A stretch of DNA of 64,000 nt from Nevskiaceae bacterium (lineage in GTDB: Bacteria; Pseudomonadota; Gammaproteobacteria; Steroidobacterales; Steroidobacteraceae): the NCBI GenBank assembly GCA_024234075.1, contig JACKOV010000003.1:186001-250000 (forward strand), read 5' to 3'. Under the pieces are notes generated by a model. The model worked only from the letters and a program-made list of their open reading frames with translations, did not search any database and was not told where the DNA came from. A program made the translations under genes and the position numbers. Shown here piece by piece: positions 1-9,674 of this stretch (position 1 is its first letter; the number at the start of each line of letters is the position of its first letter).

Positions 1-75
1 AGGGGCGGGCGCGCCGATCGCGAGGCCGAGTGCGGTAAGGATCGAGGCTGTCGCGGTCGCCACCGGGCTTTTCAC
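1..75 (-). CDS. Possible N-terminus of an exported protein (partial)
   Basis: Reading leftward from a GTG at 75-73, 25 codons stay open to the window edge. They encode a basic start (MKS) followed by an Ala/Thr/Leu-rich stretch ending in AIGAPAP, which looks like a Sec signal peptide. The gene would be divergent from the phosphorylase gene. No Shine-Dalgarno sequence is visible and most of the gene lies outside the window, so no function can be given. It could be a chance open frame. Confidence 0.3.
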   Translation of the reverse strand, partial: MKSPVATATASILTALGLAIGAPAP

Positions 76-247
76 CGGCCGGCACGCTACGCACGCGCAT
101 CCATGGCGTCAACCGCATGCGCGGCCGGCGGGGTGGTCGAGGCGGCGCGGACCGACACCGCCGAGCTGTCGCTGTTTCTGAAATTTTTGTGCGAACGTGA
201 TCTATTCGCGGGTGGCGCAGGTTCGTGCTGCTAGACTTCCCGCCCGT

Positions 248-2827
248 ATGTTCCCGACCCTGACGCTAGAAGTTTCGCCCCAGATTCCCTCGAAGCTGGG
301 CCGTTTGGCAGAGCTTGCCAACAACCTTTTCTTCAGCTGGCACCGGCCCACCCGGGCGCTGTTCGAAGAACTGTCACCCTCGCTCTGGGGGCAGGTGCGC
401 GGCAACCCCAAGCAGTTGCTGCGCTGCCTCGACCAGGAGGCGCTGGATGCCGCAGCCGCCGATGCCGGCTACTGCGCGCGTTATGCCGAGGTGCTCGCGG
501 CCTTCGACGAATATGTGAAATCGCCGCCGCTCGAGGGCGCGCCGGTAGTCGCGTATTTCTGCGCCGAGTACGGCTTCAACCACGGTTTTCCGATCTATTC
601 GGGCGGCCTCGGCATCCTCGCAGGGGATCATTGCAAGGCCGCCAGCGACGAGCGGCTGAACTTCACCGGCGTCGGCCTGCTGTACGGCCAGGGCTATTTC
701 ATCCAGGTGGTCGACAGCGACGGCGTACAGCACGCCGAATACAAGGACCACGATCCGCGTGACCTGCCGGTCGAACCGGTGCGCGACGCCGACGGCCGGT
801 GGATTTCCGTGCAGGTGCCGATTGCCGGCCGCCAGGTCGTGACGCGCCTGTGGCGCACGGCGGTCGGGCGCATCAGCGTGATCCTGCTCGATACCAACTG
901 TCCGGAGAACGCGCCGGCCGATCGCGACATCACCCACCGGCTCTACGGTGGCGACGATGCGATGCGTATCCGCCAGGAGATGGTGCTGGGCATCGGCGGT
1001 GTGCGGGCGCTGCGGGCCATCGGCCTGAAGCCCGCGGTCTGGCACATGAACGAAGGTCACGCCGCGTTCCTGGTGCTGGAGCGGTTGCGCGAGGAAATCG
1101 CCGCGGGTCTGGAGCTGGATGTCGCCATCGAAGCGGTTGCCGCGCAGAACGCGTTCACGACCCATACGCCGGTCGCGGCCGGCCACGACGCCTTCCATCA
1201 CGAGCTGCTGCTGGTGCATTTCGGCGACTTCGTCCGCGAACTCGACATGCCGATCGACCGATTCCTGGCGCTCGGTGCGGCGCCCAGCAACCACGGCATG
1301 TTCAACATGACGCGGCTGGCGCTGAACGGCTCGCGCTACGTCAACGGCGTCAGCCGGCTGCACGGCAAGGTGTCGTCGCGGCTCTGTGCCGATCACTGGT
1401 CGGAGGTGCGCCCGGACGACAATCCGGTCGGCTATGTCACCAACGGCGTGCACGTGCCGACCTTCCTGCATCAGAAGTGGTCCGAGTATTTCGACGAGAC
1501 CGTCGGCCCGCAGTGGCGCGAGAAGCTCAGCGATACCGCGACCTGGAAGGTGCTCGACCGCGTCTCCGACCGGGCGTTCTGGTCGTCGGGGCAGGCGGTG
1601 AAGGCTGACATGCTCGGTTGCGTGCGCGAGCGGCTGCGGCGCGAGTACGTTCGCAAGGGGCAGAGCTTGGCGCAGTGGCAGCATGTCGCCAAGAATCTCG
1701 ATCCGGCGCGCCCGGACGTGCTGACGATCGGTTTCGCGCGCCGCTTCGCGACCTACAAGCGTGCCTCGCTGATCATGCGCGATCGTGCGCGGTTGGCGCG
1801 CATCGTCAACAATCCCGACCGTCCGGTCGTGTTCCTGTTCGCCGGCAAGGCGCATCCGGCCGATCAGCCGGGGCAGGAGGTGCTGCGGGAGATCAAGCAG
1901 GTCAGCCTGCAGCCGGAGTTCATCGGCAAGATCGTGTTTCTCGAGGACTACGACATCCAGCTGGCACGCTGGCTGGTCTCGGGCTGTGACATCTGGCTGA
2001 ACAACCCGATTGCGCCGCTCGAAGCGAGCGGTACCTCGGGAATCAAGGCGGCGATCAACGGCCGTCTGAACCTGTCGGTGCTCGACGGCTGGTGGGCCGA
2101 GGCGTCCGACGGTCTCAACGGCTGGGGCATCCCGCCGGTCGACGTGCAGGATCAGGGACGGCGCGACGTGCTCGAGGCCGAGCTGATCCTCGATACCATC
2201 GAGGAAGAGGCGGCGCCGCTCTACTACAGCCGCGGCGAAGGCGGTTGCCCGCACGATTGGGTGCAGCGTTCCAAGCGCGCGATGGTGACGGTGATTCCGG
2301 CGTTCAACATGCGCCGCACCGTCGCGGACTATGCGCGTGGCATCTATCAGCCGGCTGCCGCACAGGGTCTGCGGTTGGCGGCGCATGAATATGCCGGTGC
2401 GCGCGCGCTGTCCGACTGGAAGAAGCGGGTGCACAAGGCCTGGCCGCGGGTCGTGGCGCGCGCCGTGTCGGTGCCGACCCGCAGTCACCCGCGCAACGAG
2501 CGGCTGCGGATGCGCGTCGCGGTGCAACTCGGCGGACTCGATCCCAAGGACCTGCGGGTCGAGTTCATCGCGCGGCGGGTGTTGCCCGAGACTTCGCGCG
2601 AAACGGTGGCACTGGCCTCTTATCGCGAGCCGCTGCATGCGCGCGACTGGCGCGAGCCGCTGCACGCCACCGACGAGGTCGAGCCGGACGGCGCGGTGAT
2701 CTACGCGCTCGATGCGCCGACCGTCGCCTGCGGGCAGTTCCAGGGCGCGATCCGCGTGTTCCCGTCGCACGAGCTGCTGACGCATCCGTACGAGCTCGGC
2801 CTGATGAAGTGGATGCAGAACGGCTGA
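248..2827 (+). CDS. glgP: Alpha-glucan (glycogen) phosphorylase, long DUF3417 form
   Basis: An 859-residue cytoplasmic GT35 enzyme that releases glucose-1-phosphate from alpha-1,4-glucan ends using phosphate and pyridoxal phosphate. The N-terminal 100 or so residues (NNLFFSWHRPTRALFEEL) match the DUF3417 extension of the long bacterial type rather than the E. coli GlgP/MalP type. The PLP-binding segment SGTSGIKAAINGRLNLSVLD places the Schiff-base lysine at about residue 600, and HMNEGHAAFL lies in the N-terminal catalytic half. I chose ATG 248 because the family begins shortly before TLTLEVSPQIP; an in-frame ATG at 197 adds 17 atypical residues. It faces convergently into glgB and should feed stored glucose to glycolysis together with the GH57 and MalQ enzymes downstream. 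Confidence 0.95.
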   Translation: MFPTLTLEVSPQIPSKLGRLAELANNLFFSWHRPTRALFEELSPSLWGQVRGNPKQLLRCLDQEALDAAAADAGYCARYAEVLAAFDEYVKSPPLEGAPVVAYFCAEYGFNHGFPIYSGGLGILAGDHCKAASDERLNFTGVGLLYGQGYFIQVVDSDGVQHAEYKDHDPRDLPVEPVRDADGRWISVQVPIAGRQVVTRLWRTAVGRISVILLDTNCPENAPADRDITHRLYGGDDAMRIRQEMVLGIGGVRALRAIGLKPAVWHMNEGHAAFLVLERLREEIAAGLELDVAIEAVAAQNAFTTHTPVAAGHDAFHHELLLVHFGDFVRELDMPIDRFLALGAAPSNHGMFNMTRLALNGSRYVNGVSRLHGKVSSRLCADHWSEVRPDDNPVGYVTNGVHVPTFLHQKWSEYFDETVGPQWREKLSDTATWKVLDRVSDRAFWSSGQAVKADMLGCVRERLRREYVRKGQSLAQWQHVAKNLDPARPDVLTIGFARRFATYKRASLIMRDRARLARIVNNPDRPVVFLFAGKAHPADQPGQEVLREIKQVSLQPEFIGKIVFLEDYDIQLARWLVSGCDIWLNNPIAPLEASGTSGIKAAINGRLNLSVLDGWWAEASDGLNGWGIPPVDVQDQGRRDVLEAELILDTIEEEAAPLYYSRGEGGCPHDWVQRSKRAMVTVIPAFNMRRTVADYARGIYQPAAAQGLRLAAHEYAGARALSDWKKRVHKAWPRVVARAVSVPTRSHPRNERLRMRVAVQLGGLDPKDLRVEFIARRVLPETSRETVALASYREPLHARDWREPLHATDEVEPDGAVIYALDAPTVACGQFQGAIRVFPSHELLTHPYELGLMKWMQNG

Positions 2828-2853
2828 ATCCGGCGTGGCCTGCAGCGCCGGAT
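2828..2853. terminator. Hairpin between convergent glgP and glgB
   Basis: Perfect 8-bp inverted repeat (ATCCGGCG at 2828-2835, CGCCGGAT at 2846-2853) with a 10-nt loop, starting right after the glgP stop codon. There is no U-tract on either strand, so a role in termination or 3'-end protection is only a suggestion. Confidence 0.3.
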
Positions 2854-2891
2854 CGGCGCCCGGAGTGGCGCTGTCCGGCCGCTGCGGGTAA

Positions 2892-5186
2892 TCAGACCGG
2901 CGCCAGCACCAGGGCGCCGAGCGGCGGCAGGGACAGCGACAGTGACTGGGCCTGGCCGTGCATCGGCACGGGCTCGGTCGTGAGCGGTCCCGGGCCGTTG
3001 CCGAGGTTGCTGCCGCCGTAGACGGCGGCGTCGGAGTTCAGGTACTCGCGCCAGGCGCCGCCGCGTGGCACGCCGATGCGATAGCCCTGCCGCGGTACGG
3101 GGGTGAAATTCAGTACCACCAGCAGCGGCGGCTCGCCGTCGGCGAGCCGCAGCCAGGACAGCACCGACTGCGAACGATCTTCGCAGTCGACCCACTGGAA
3201 GCCGCCGGGTTCGAACTCGTAGCGGTGCAGGCGCGGATCCCGCACATAGAGGCGGTTCAGGTCGGCGACCAGCGCCTGGATGCCGCGATGCTCGGCATGT
3301 TCGAGCAGCCACCACGGCAGGCCGGTGGCGCTGTTCCATTCGCTGGTTTGCGCGAACTCGCCGCCCATGAACAGCAGCTTCTTGCCGGGAAAGGTCCACT
3401 GGTAGACATACAGCAGGCGCAGGTTGGCGAACTGCTGCCAGCGATCGCCCGGCATCTTGTAGACCAGTGGCTTCTTCAGGTGCACGACCTCGTCGTGCGA
3501 CAGCGGCAGCACGAAGTTCTCGCTGTACGCGTACATCATGCCGAAGGTCAGCTGGTTGTGATGATGGGGGCGATGTATTGGGTCGTAGGCGAGGTAGGAC
3601 AGGGTGTCGTGCATCCAGCCCATGTTCCACTTCATTGAGAAACCGAGGCCGCCGATATCGGTTGGCCGCGAGACCAGCGGCCAGTCGGTCGATTCCTCGG
3701 CGATGACGACCGCGCCGGGGCAGCGGCCGTGCACGACGGCATTGAGCTCGCGCAGGAAGTCGATCGCCTCGAGATTGTGGTTGCCGCCGTACTTGTTGGC
3801 GACGAAATCGCCGTCGCGCCGGCTGAAGTCGAGATAGAGCATCGAGGCGACCGCATCGACGCGCAGGCCGTCGAAGTGGAATTCCTCGAGCCAGTAGAGC
3901 GCGCTCGACACCAGGAAGGAGCGCACTTCGTGACGCTCGTAATTGAACACCAGCGTGCCCCAGTCCTTGTGCTCGGCCTTGCGCGGATCAGCGTATTCGT
4001 AGCAGGCGCTGCCGTCGAAGTTCGCGAGACCGTGGGCATCGCGGGGGAAGTGTCCCGGCACCCAGTCGAGCAGCACGCCGATGCCGGCCTGGTGGCAGTG
4101 GTCGATGAAGTAGCGCAGATCGTCGGGCGAGCCGTGGCGCGAGGTCGGCGCGAAGTAGCCGGTGGTCTGGTAGCCCCAGGAGTCGTCGAGCGGGTGCTCG
4201 GTGATCGGCAGCAGTTCGACATGGGTGAAGCCGAGCTCGCAGATGTAGGGCACCAGCTGGTCGGCGATTTCGCGATAGCTCAGGAAGCGGTCGTCGTCGC
4301 CGCGACGCCAGGAGCCGAGGTGCAGCTCGTAGATGCTCATCGGCGTATGCAGCCAGTCGCGGCGGGCGCGGGCGGCCATCCAGTCGGCGTCACCGAAGAC
4401 ATGGCTGGGCGCTGCGCCGACCCGCGACGCGGTCGCGGGCCGGCGTTCGCTGGCGCGTGCCAGCGGGTCGCTTTTCAGCAGCAGCTCGCCGCTGTGGCGG
4501 TTGCGGATCTCGAACTTGTAGAGCTCGTGCGGGCCGATGCCGGGCAGGAACAGCTCCCAGGTGCCGCTCGCGCCGCGCGAGCGCAGCGGGTAGCGACGTC
4601 CGTCCCAGTTGCAGAACGGGCCGACGACGCTGACGCGGGCCGCATCCGGCGCCCAGACGGCGAACAGCGTGCCGTCGACCCCGTCGATGCGCAGGAGTCT
4701 TGCGCCCAGGGTTTTCCACAGGCCGAAATGCCGGCCCTCGTTGAAGAGGTAGAGGTCGTGATCGCTGAGCAGCGGTTCGACGAAGGCGTAGGGGTCGATC
4801 TGCTCGTGCCGCTGGCCGCGGTCGTCGCACCATACCAGGCGGTAGCGCGGCGGCAGCACGCCGGCCGCACCGGTCCAGGCGAAGAAATCCGTGTTGGGCA
4901 GGCGTGTGGCCGCGAGGCGGTCTTCGAGCTCGAGGTGGGCGCACTGTGGCACATGGGCCAGCATGCGGACACGGCCGTCCGGCAGCCGGTGGACACCGAG
5001 CACGCTGTGCGGGTCGTGATGAGTGCCGGCGGCGAGGCGCTGCAGGTCCGGCTCGAGACCCTGCAACGCGGCGGCGAGCCCGGCATCGAGGGTCGGCCAG
5101 CAGGGCGGGGCTGGGGACGACGGATCGGCGGGCACCGTGACAGTGTTCGCAGGGGGGGCGAGCGGATCGGACAGCAGCTTTACCAT
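2892..5186 (-). CDS. glgB: 1,4-alpha-glucan branching enzyme (GH13_9)
   Basis: A 764-residue enzyme that introduces alpha-1,6 branches into the glucan made by GlgA. It has the full bacterial layout: an N-terminal domain (HHDPHSVLGVH), a CBM48 domain (TLFAVWAPDAARVSVVGPFC), the GH13 barrel and a C-terminal all-beta domain. The catalytic residues are visible: nucleophile Asp in GLRVDAVASM (about residue 444), acid Glu in VVIAEESTDWP (about 497) and the transition-state Asp in LSHDEVVH. Length is normal for a GlgB with both N-terminal domains. AGGA lies four bases upstream of ATG 5186. The gene diverges from glgC across 55 bp, so both could share a control region. Confidence 0.97.
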   Translation of the reverse strand: MVKLLSDPLAPPANTVTVPADPSSPAPPCWPTLDAGLAAALQGLEPDLQRLAAGTHHDPHSVLGVHRLPDGRVRMLAHVPQCAHLELEDRLAATRLPNTDFFAWTGAAGVLPPRYRLVWCDDRGQRHEQIDPYAFVEPLLSDHDLYLFNEGRHFGLWKTLGARLLRIDGVDGTLFAVWAPDAARVSVVGPFCNWDGRRYPLRSRGASGTWELFLPGIGPHELYKFEIRNRHSGELLLKSDPLARASERRPATASRVGAAPSHVFGDADWMAARARRDWLHTPMSIYELHLGSWRRGDDDRFLSYREIADQLVPYICELGFTHVELLPITEHPLDDSWGYQTTGYFAPTSRHGSPDDLRYFIDHCHQAGIGVLLDWVPGHFPRDAHGLANFDGSACYEYADPRKAEHKDWGTLVFNYERHEVRSFLVSSALYWLEEFHFDGLRVDAVASMLYLDFSRRDGDFVANKYGGNHNLEAIDFLRELNAVVHGRCPGAVVIAEESTDWPLVSRPTDIGGLGFSMKWNMGWMHDTLSYLAYDPIHRPHHHNQLTFGMMYAYSENFVLPLSHDEVVHLKKPLVYKMPGDRWQQFANLRLLYVYQWTFPGKKLLFMGGEFAQTSEWNSATGLPWWLLEHAEHRGIQALVADLNRLYVRDPRLHRYEFEPGGFQWVDCEDRSQSVLSWLRLADGEPPLLVVLNFTPVPRQGYRIGVPRGGAWREYLNSDAAVYGGSNLGNGPGPLTTEPVPMHGQAQSLSLSLPPLGALVLAPV

Positions 5187-5241
5187 TGTCCTAATATAGA
5201 GGCATCGCGCAACGCGCAGATCCGAATTTCCCGGTGCCGCC
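5187..5241. promoter_or_regulatory. Divergent glgB/glgC control region
   Basis: A 55-bp gap between the divergent glgB and glgC starts. It contains the only AT-rich patch nearby (CCTAATATAGAGG, about 5191-5203), which reads as a TAATAT-like -10 on the plus strand and TATATT on the minus strand. No convincing -35 box is seen, so assignment to either gene is tentative. Confidence 0.35.
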
Positions 5242-6513
5242 TTGAAGAGCTCGAAGCAACCCGCGCGTGCCTCCTCGGGCCGCTACGTCAGTCGCCTCAC
5301 CAGCGGCACTCTTGCGGTGGTCATGGCGGGCGGTCGCGGCGAACGGCTCGGCGGCCTGACGGCCCATCGCTGCAAGCCCGCCACGCCCTTCGGCGGCAAG
5401 TTCCGCATCATCGACTTCGTCCTGTCGAACTGCGTGAATTCGGGCATCCGCCAGATCAGCGTGCTGACCCAGTACAAGGCCCAGTCGCTGATCCAGCACG
5501 TGCATCGCGGCTGGAGTTTCCTGCGCGGCGAGTTCGCCGAGTTCGTCGAGGTCGTGCCGGCGCAGCAGCAGACCGGCGGTCACTGGTATCTCGGCACGGC
5601 CGATGCGGTCTACCAGAACCTCGAACTGATCCTCTCGCACCGGCCGAAGCACGTGCTGGTGCTGGCGGGCGATCACATCTACAAGATGGACTACGGTCCG
5701 ATGATCGCCTACCACGTCGAGAAGGGCGCCGACATCACCGTCGGGGTGGTCGAGGTGCCGGTGCAGGAGGCGCGCTCCTTCGGCGTGATGACCACGACCG
5801 AGTGGAACCGGATCATCCGTTTCTCGGAAAAACCCGCCAACCCGGACCCGATGCCGGGTCGGCAGGACGTGGCGCTGGCCTCGATGGGCATCTACGTCTT
5901 CAATACCCGCCTGCTCGAGAAGATGCTGGTCGAGGACGCGCTAGATCCGACCTCGGCGCATGATTTCGGCAAGAACATCATTCCGACCTCGATCGCCGAC
6001 AAGCAGGTGTTCGCCTATCCGTTCCAGGACGTGAAGACCCGCGCGCAGAACTACTGGCGCGACGTCGGTACCATCGATGCCTTCTACGAGGCCAATCTCG
6101 AGCTGGTGCACGTCAATCCCGAGCTGAACATCTACGACGAAGAGTGGCCGATCTGGACCTACCAGGTGCAGCAGCCACCGGCGAAGTTCGTGCTCGACGA
6201 TCCCGACCGGACCGGCTGCGCGATCAACTCCATGGTCGCGGGCGGCTGCATCGTCTCGGGCTCGTGGGTGCGCAGTTCGCTGCTGTTCACCAACGTGCGG
6301 GTCGACGAACGCTCGACGATCGATCATGCGGTCCTGCTGCCGGGCGTGCAGGTCGGCGCCGGCTGCATCATCCGCCGCGCGATCATCGACGAAGGTTGCG
6401 ATCTGCCGCCGGGCACGCAGATCGGTGTCGATCCGGAGGCGGACCGCCAGCGTTTCTTCGTCACCGAGCGCGGCGTCGTGCTGGTGACACCGGACATGCT
6501 GCGGGTGCCTTGA
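5242..6513 (+). CDS. glgC: Glucose-1-phosphate adenylyltransferase (ADP-glucose pyrophosphorylase)
   Basis: A 423-residue enzyme making ADP-glucose from glucose-1-phosphate and ATP, the committed and usually allosterically controlled step of glycogen synthesis. The N-terminal nucleotidyltransferase domain has AVVMAGGRGERLGGLT, the CKPATPFGGKFRIIDF effector/substrate segment, HWYLGTADAVYQNL and VLVLAGDHIYKMDY; the C-terminal part carries left-handed beta-helix repeats (VLLPGVQVGAGCIIRRAIID). The frame opens with TTG at 5242, which leaves about 25 residues before the nucleotide loop, usual for the family; no ATG is available in that stretch, so TTG or a nearby alternative start must be used. 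It heads the run glgC-GH57-malQ. Confidence 0.95.
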   Translation: MKSSKQPARASSGRYVSRLTSGTLAVVMAGGRGERLGGLTAHRCKPATPFGGKFRIIDFVLSNCVNSGIRQISVLTQYKAQSLIQHVHRGWSFLRGEFAEFVEVVPAQQQTGGHWYLGTADAVYQNLELILSHRPKHVLVLAGDHIYKMDYGPMIAYHVEKGADITVGVVEVPVQEARSFGVMTTTEWNRIIRFSEKPANPDPMPGRQDVALASMGIYVFNTRLLEKMLVEDALDPTSAHDFGKNIIPTSIADKQVFAYPFQDVKTRAQNYWRDVGTIDAFYEANLELVHVNPELNIYDEEWPIWTYQVQQPPAKFVLDDPDRTGCAINSMVAGGCIVSGSWVRSSLLFTNVRVDERSTIDHAVLLPGVQVGAGCIIRRAIIDEGCDLPPGTQIGVDPEADRQRFFVTERGVVLVTPDMLRVP

Positions 6514-6568
6514 TGCCGAGATCATTGCGCATGCCTACCCCGACCCCGTCTCCCGGAGCCCCCTCCCG

Positions 6569-8260
6569 ATGACCTCGCGCCTGCCCGTCGTGCTGATGTG
6601 GCACATGCACCAGCCGCAATACCGCGATGCGCTGACCGGCGAATACGTGCTGCCCTGGACCTATTTGCACGCGCTCAAGGACTACTCCGACATGGCGGCG
6701 CATCTCGAGGAGAACCCGGCCGCGCGTGCGGTCGTGAACTTCACGCCGGTGCTGCTCGAGCAGCTGCTGGAGTATGCGTCGCGGGTCGATCAGCATCTGC
6801 GCGGCGGTACGCCGGTGCGCGATCGAGTGCTCGCGACGCTGACCGAAGCGCCGCTGCCGACCGCTACCGAGGCGAGGCTGGAGCTGGTCAAGGCGCTGCT
6901 GCGCGCCCATCGCGCCCACCTGATCGAACGCTTCGAGGGCTTTGCCGAAGTGGCGCGGCTGGCCGAGTCGTTGGCGTCGCCGGAGCGCATCGCCTGGGCT
7001 TCCGACCAGATGATCTGGGATCTCGCGACCTGGTACCACCTGGCCTGGCTCGGTGAAACGGTGCGCCGCGGCGACGTGCGGGCCCAGGACCTGATCCGCC
7101 AGGGGCATGGTTATGCGCCGGCACAGCGCCGCAAGCTGCTCGGCCTGGTCGCCGAGGTGCTCAACGGCATCGTGCCGCGCTACCGGGCGCTCGCGCTCGC
7201 CGGTCGCGTCGAGCTGTCGGTCACGCCCTATGGCCACCCGATCCTGCCGCTGCTGTTCGATTTCGGCGCGGCGCGCGAATCGCAGCCGGGAGCCGCGCTG
7301 CCGCGTCATGCCGAATATGCCGGCGGCGACGATCGCGCCAGCTGGCACATGGCCGAGGCCATCCGCCTGTTCACGGCGACTTTCGGCTTCGCGCCGGCCG
7401 GTTGCTGGCCTTCCGAGGGCGCGGTCAGCGATGCGACGCTGGCACTGATCGACCGCTTCGGGCTGCGCTGGGCGGCCACCAGCAGCAATGTGCTGCAGAA
7501 CAGTGTGGCTGCCATCCAGCCCGACGATCTGGTGCGGCGTGATGCGCCGTATCGCATGCCGGGGCAGCAGCTCACCTGCTTCTTCCGCCACGACGGGCTG
7601 TCCGATGCGATTGGCTTCGAGTACTCCAGCTGGCATGGCGACGATGCGGCGGTCCATTTCGCCGGCGAAATCGCCCGGCTTGCCGAGCACTACCAGCACG
7701 ATCCGGACCGCGTGCTGCTGATCGCGCTCGACGGCGAGAACGCCTGGGAGCATTACCCGTTCAACGGCTACTACTTCCTGCGCGGCATGTATGCCGCGCT
7801 CGCGGCCCATCCGCGCATCGAGTTGACCACCTTGTCGGGATACCTGGAGCGCTCGCCGCAAGCCGTGCCGCTGCCGCATGTCGTCGCCGGCAGCTGGGTG
7901 CATGGTTCGCTGGCCACCTGGATGGGCGATCCGGCCAAGAACGCCGGCTGGGATCTGCTGTGCGACGCCAAGCTGGCGTTCGACCGGGTGGTCGTCGAGG
8001 GGGCGCTCGACGAGGCACAGGTCGCGGCGGCGGAACGCCAGCTCGCGCTCTGCGAGAGCTCCGACTGGTTCTGGTGGTTCGGCGACTACAACCCGGAGGA
8101 CGCGGTCGCGCAGTTCGACCGGCTGTACCGCCGGCAGCTCGCCAATCTCTACCGCCTGCTGAAGCTCGAGCCACCGGCGACCCTGCAGCAGCCCTTGTCG
8201 ACCGGTCACCACGGCGCACCCGAGCACGGCGGCACGATGCGCCGCGCAAATGCCGGCTGA
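6569..8260 (+). CDS. Glycoside hydrolase family 57 (alpha-amylase/glucanohydrolase-like)
   Basis: A 563-residue GH57 protein, a retaining enzyme acting on alpha-glucans. It starts with the family signature VVLMWHMHQPQYRD and carries the nucleophile region GCWPSEGAVSD (Glu at about 283) and the acid/base region LIALDGENAWEHYPF (Asp at about 388). There is no signal peptide, so it should act on cytoplasmic glucan. ATG 6569 sits 55 bp after glgC, and its 3' end overlaps malQ by 11 bp, implying one transcript and coupled expression. Family members include amylase, amylopullulanase, branching and 4-alpha-glucanotransferase activities; sequence alone does not settle which applies here. Confidence 0.9.
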   Translation: MTSRLPVVLMWHMHQPQYRDALTGEYVLPWTYLHALKDYSDMAAHLEENPAARAVVNFTPVLLEQLLEYASRVDQHLRGGTPVRDRVLATLTEAPLPTATEARLELVKALLRAHRAHLIERFEGFAEVARLAESLASPERIAWASDQMIWDLATWYHLAWLGETVRRGDVRAQDLIRQGHGYAPAQRRKLLGLVAEVLNGIVPRYRALALAGRVELSVTPYGHPILPLLFDFGAARESQPGAALPRHAEYAGGDDRASWHMAEAIRLFTATFGFAPAGCWPSEGAVSDATLALIDRFGLRWAATSSNVLQNSVAAIQPDDLVRRDAPYRMPGQQLTCFFRHDGLSDAIGFEYSSWHGDDAAVHFAGEIARLAEHYQHDPDRVLLIALDGENAWEHYPFNGYYFLRGMYAALAAHPRIELTTLSGYLERSPQAVPLPHVVAGSWVHGSLATWMGDPAKNAGWDLLCDAKLAFDRVVVEGALDEAQVAAAERQLALCESSDWFWWFGDYNPEDAVAQFDRLYRRQLANLYRLLKLEPPATLQQPLSTGHHGAPEHGGTMRRANAG

Positions 8261-9641
8261 CGCGCCGGCAGCGTCCGGGGCGACGCCGCTGCGGCTGCCG
8301 GTACTCGACCGACGCCGCGCCGGGGTGCTGCTGCATCTCTCGGCGCTCGGCCCGGCTGCGCTCGGTGCGCCGGCGCGGCTATTCGTCGACTGGATCGCCA
8401 GTGCCGGGTTCAGTGTCTGGCAGATGTTGCCGGTCGGGCCCACCGGGCCCGACGGCTCGCCGTACTGGTTGAGCGCGGATTGCGCGGGGAACGAGGCGTT
8501 TCTCGATCCGGCCGCGCTGCCGGAGCCGCGCGGTCCGCGCTGGCAGGCGTTTCGCGAGCGCCACGCCGGCTGGCTCGACGATTGGGCGCTGTTCGTCGCG
8601 CTGCGCGCGCAGCAGGGTGGCCTGCCATGGCAAGCCTGGCCCGAGGCCTTGCGCGACCGCGAGCCCGGCGCGCTGGCCGACGCGCGCGCGGCCCATGCGG
8701 CGACGATCGATGCCGTGCGTGCGCGGCAATTCGCGTTCGATACCCAGTGGTCGGCGTTGCGGGCCTACGCCCATGCGCGCGGCGTGCGGCTGTTCGGCGA
8801 CCTGCCGATCTATGTGGCGCCGGATGCGTTCGAGGTCTGGGCGCATCGCGAGCAGTTCCAGCTCGATGCCGCCGGGCGCGCCACCCGGGTCGCTGGTGTG
8901 CCGCCGGACTACTTCGCCGCCGACGGGCAGCTCTGGGGCAATCCGCTGTACGACTGGGAGCGGATGCAGCGCGACGGCTTCGCCCACTGGCGACGCAGGC
9001 TGGCCCATCAGCTCGAGCGTTTCGATCTGGTGCGGATCGATCACTTCCGCGGTCTCGAGTCACACTGGGCCGTGCCGGCCGGTGCCGCCAGCGCGCGCGA
9101 AGGGCGCTGGTTGCCGACACCCGGTGCGGCATTGCTCGAGGCGCTGCGGGGCGACCTGCCGGATCTGCCGCTGGTGGCCGAGGACCTCGGTGAGATCACG
9201 GCCGAGGTCGAGGCGCTGCGCCGCCGCTTTGCGCTGCCGGGCATGCACGTGCTGCAGTTCGCGTTCGACGGCAACCCGGTGAATCCGCATGCGCCGCACA
9301 TGCACGCGCCCGATGGCGTGGTCTATACCGGCACGCACGACAACGACACCTTGCGCGGCTGGCTGGCCGGTCTCGATGCCGCGAGCCGCGCACGGGTCGG
9401 GTTCTATCTGCGCGCGCCGCTGGCCGAAGTGCCGACGGCGCTGCACCGCGCGGCGCTGGGCTCGGTGGCGCGGCTGGCGATGCTGCCGATGCAGGATCTG
9501 CTCGAACTCGGCAGCGAGGCGCGTTTCAACACGCCGGGTACGACCCACGGCAACTGGCGCTGGCAACTGCCGTCCTGGGCGCTGGCAGCCGATCGCGCGG
9601 CCTGGTACGCGCAGCTAAATCATATTTACGGGCGGAGCTGA
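8250..9641 (+). CDS. malQ: 4-alpha-glucanotransferase (amylomaltase)
   Basis: A 463-residue GH77 enzyme that transfers alpha-1,4-glucan segments between maltooligosaccharides, salvaging the short chains left by phosphorylase and debranching. Visible signatures are GVLLHLSAL/GFSVWQMLPVGPTGPDGSPY near the N-terminus, YDWERMQRDGFAHWRRRL, the nucleophile Asp in LVRIDHFRGLESHWAVP, the acid Glu in PLVAEDLGEIT and the third carboxylate in YTGTHDNDTLRGW. It is a compact form without the N-terminal extension of E. coli MalQ. ATG 8250 lies inside the end of the GH57 gene, so translation is probably coupled. Confidence 0.93.
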   Translation: MPADAPAASGATPLRLPVLDRRRAGVLLHLSALGPAALGAPARLFVDWIASAGFSVWQMLPVGPTGPDGSPYWLSADCAGNEAFLDPAALPEPRGPRWQAFRERHAGWLDDWALFVALRAQQGGLPWQAWPEALRDREPGALADARAAHAATIDAVRARQFAFDTQWSALRAYAHARGVRLFGDLPIYVAPDAFEVWAHREQFQLDAAGRATRVAGVPPDYFAADGQLWGNPLYDWERMQRDGFAHWRRRLAHQLERFDLVRIDHFRGLESHWAVPAGAASAREGRWLPTPGAALLEALRGDLPDLPLVAEDLGEITAEVEALRRRFALPGMHVLQFAFDGNPVNPHAPHMHAPDGVVYTGTHDNDTLRGWLAGLDAASRARVGFYLRAPLAEVPTALHRAALGSVARLAMLPMQDLLELGSEARFNTPGTTHGNWRWQLPSWALAADRAAWYAQLNHIYGRS

Positions 9642-9674
9642 AACCGGCGCAGTGTTTGCTACTATCTTGCACTC

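Noticed and set aside
374..2785. 803-codon open frame antisense to glgP
   Set aside because: Arg/His/Gln-rich composition and no domain; a shadow of a GC-rich gene on the other strand.
2858..2875. Shared GGAGTGGCGCTGTC near 2860 and 11730 as a repeat
   Set aside because: Only 14 bases, both in GC-rich gaps with unrelated flanks; compatible with chance.
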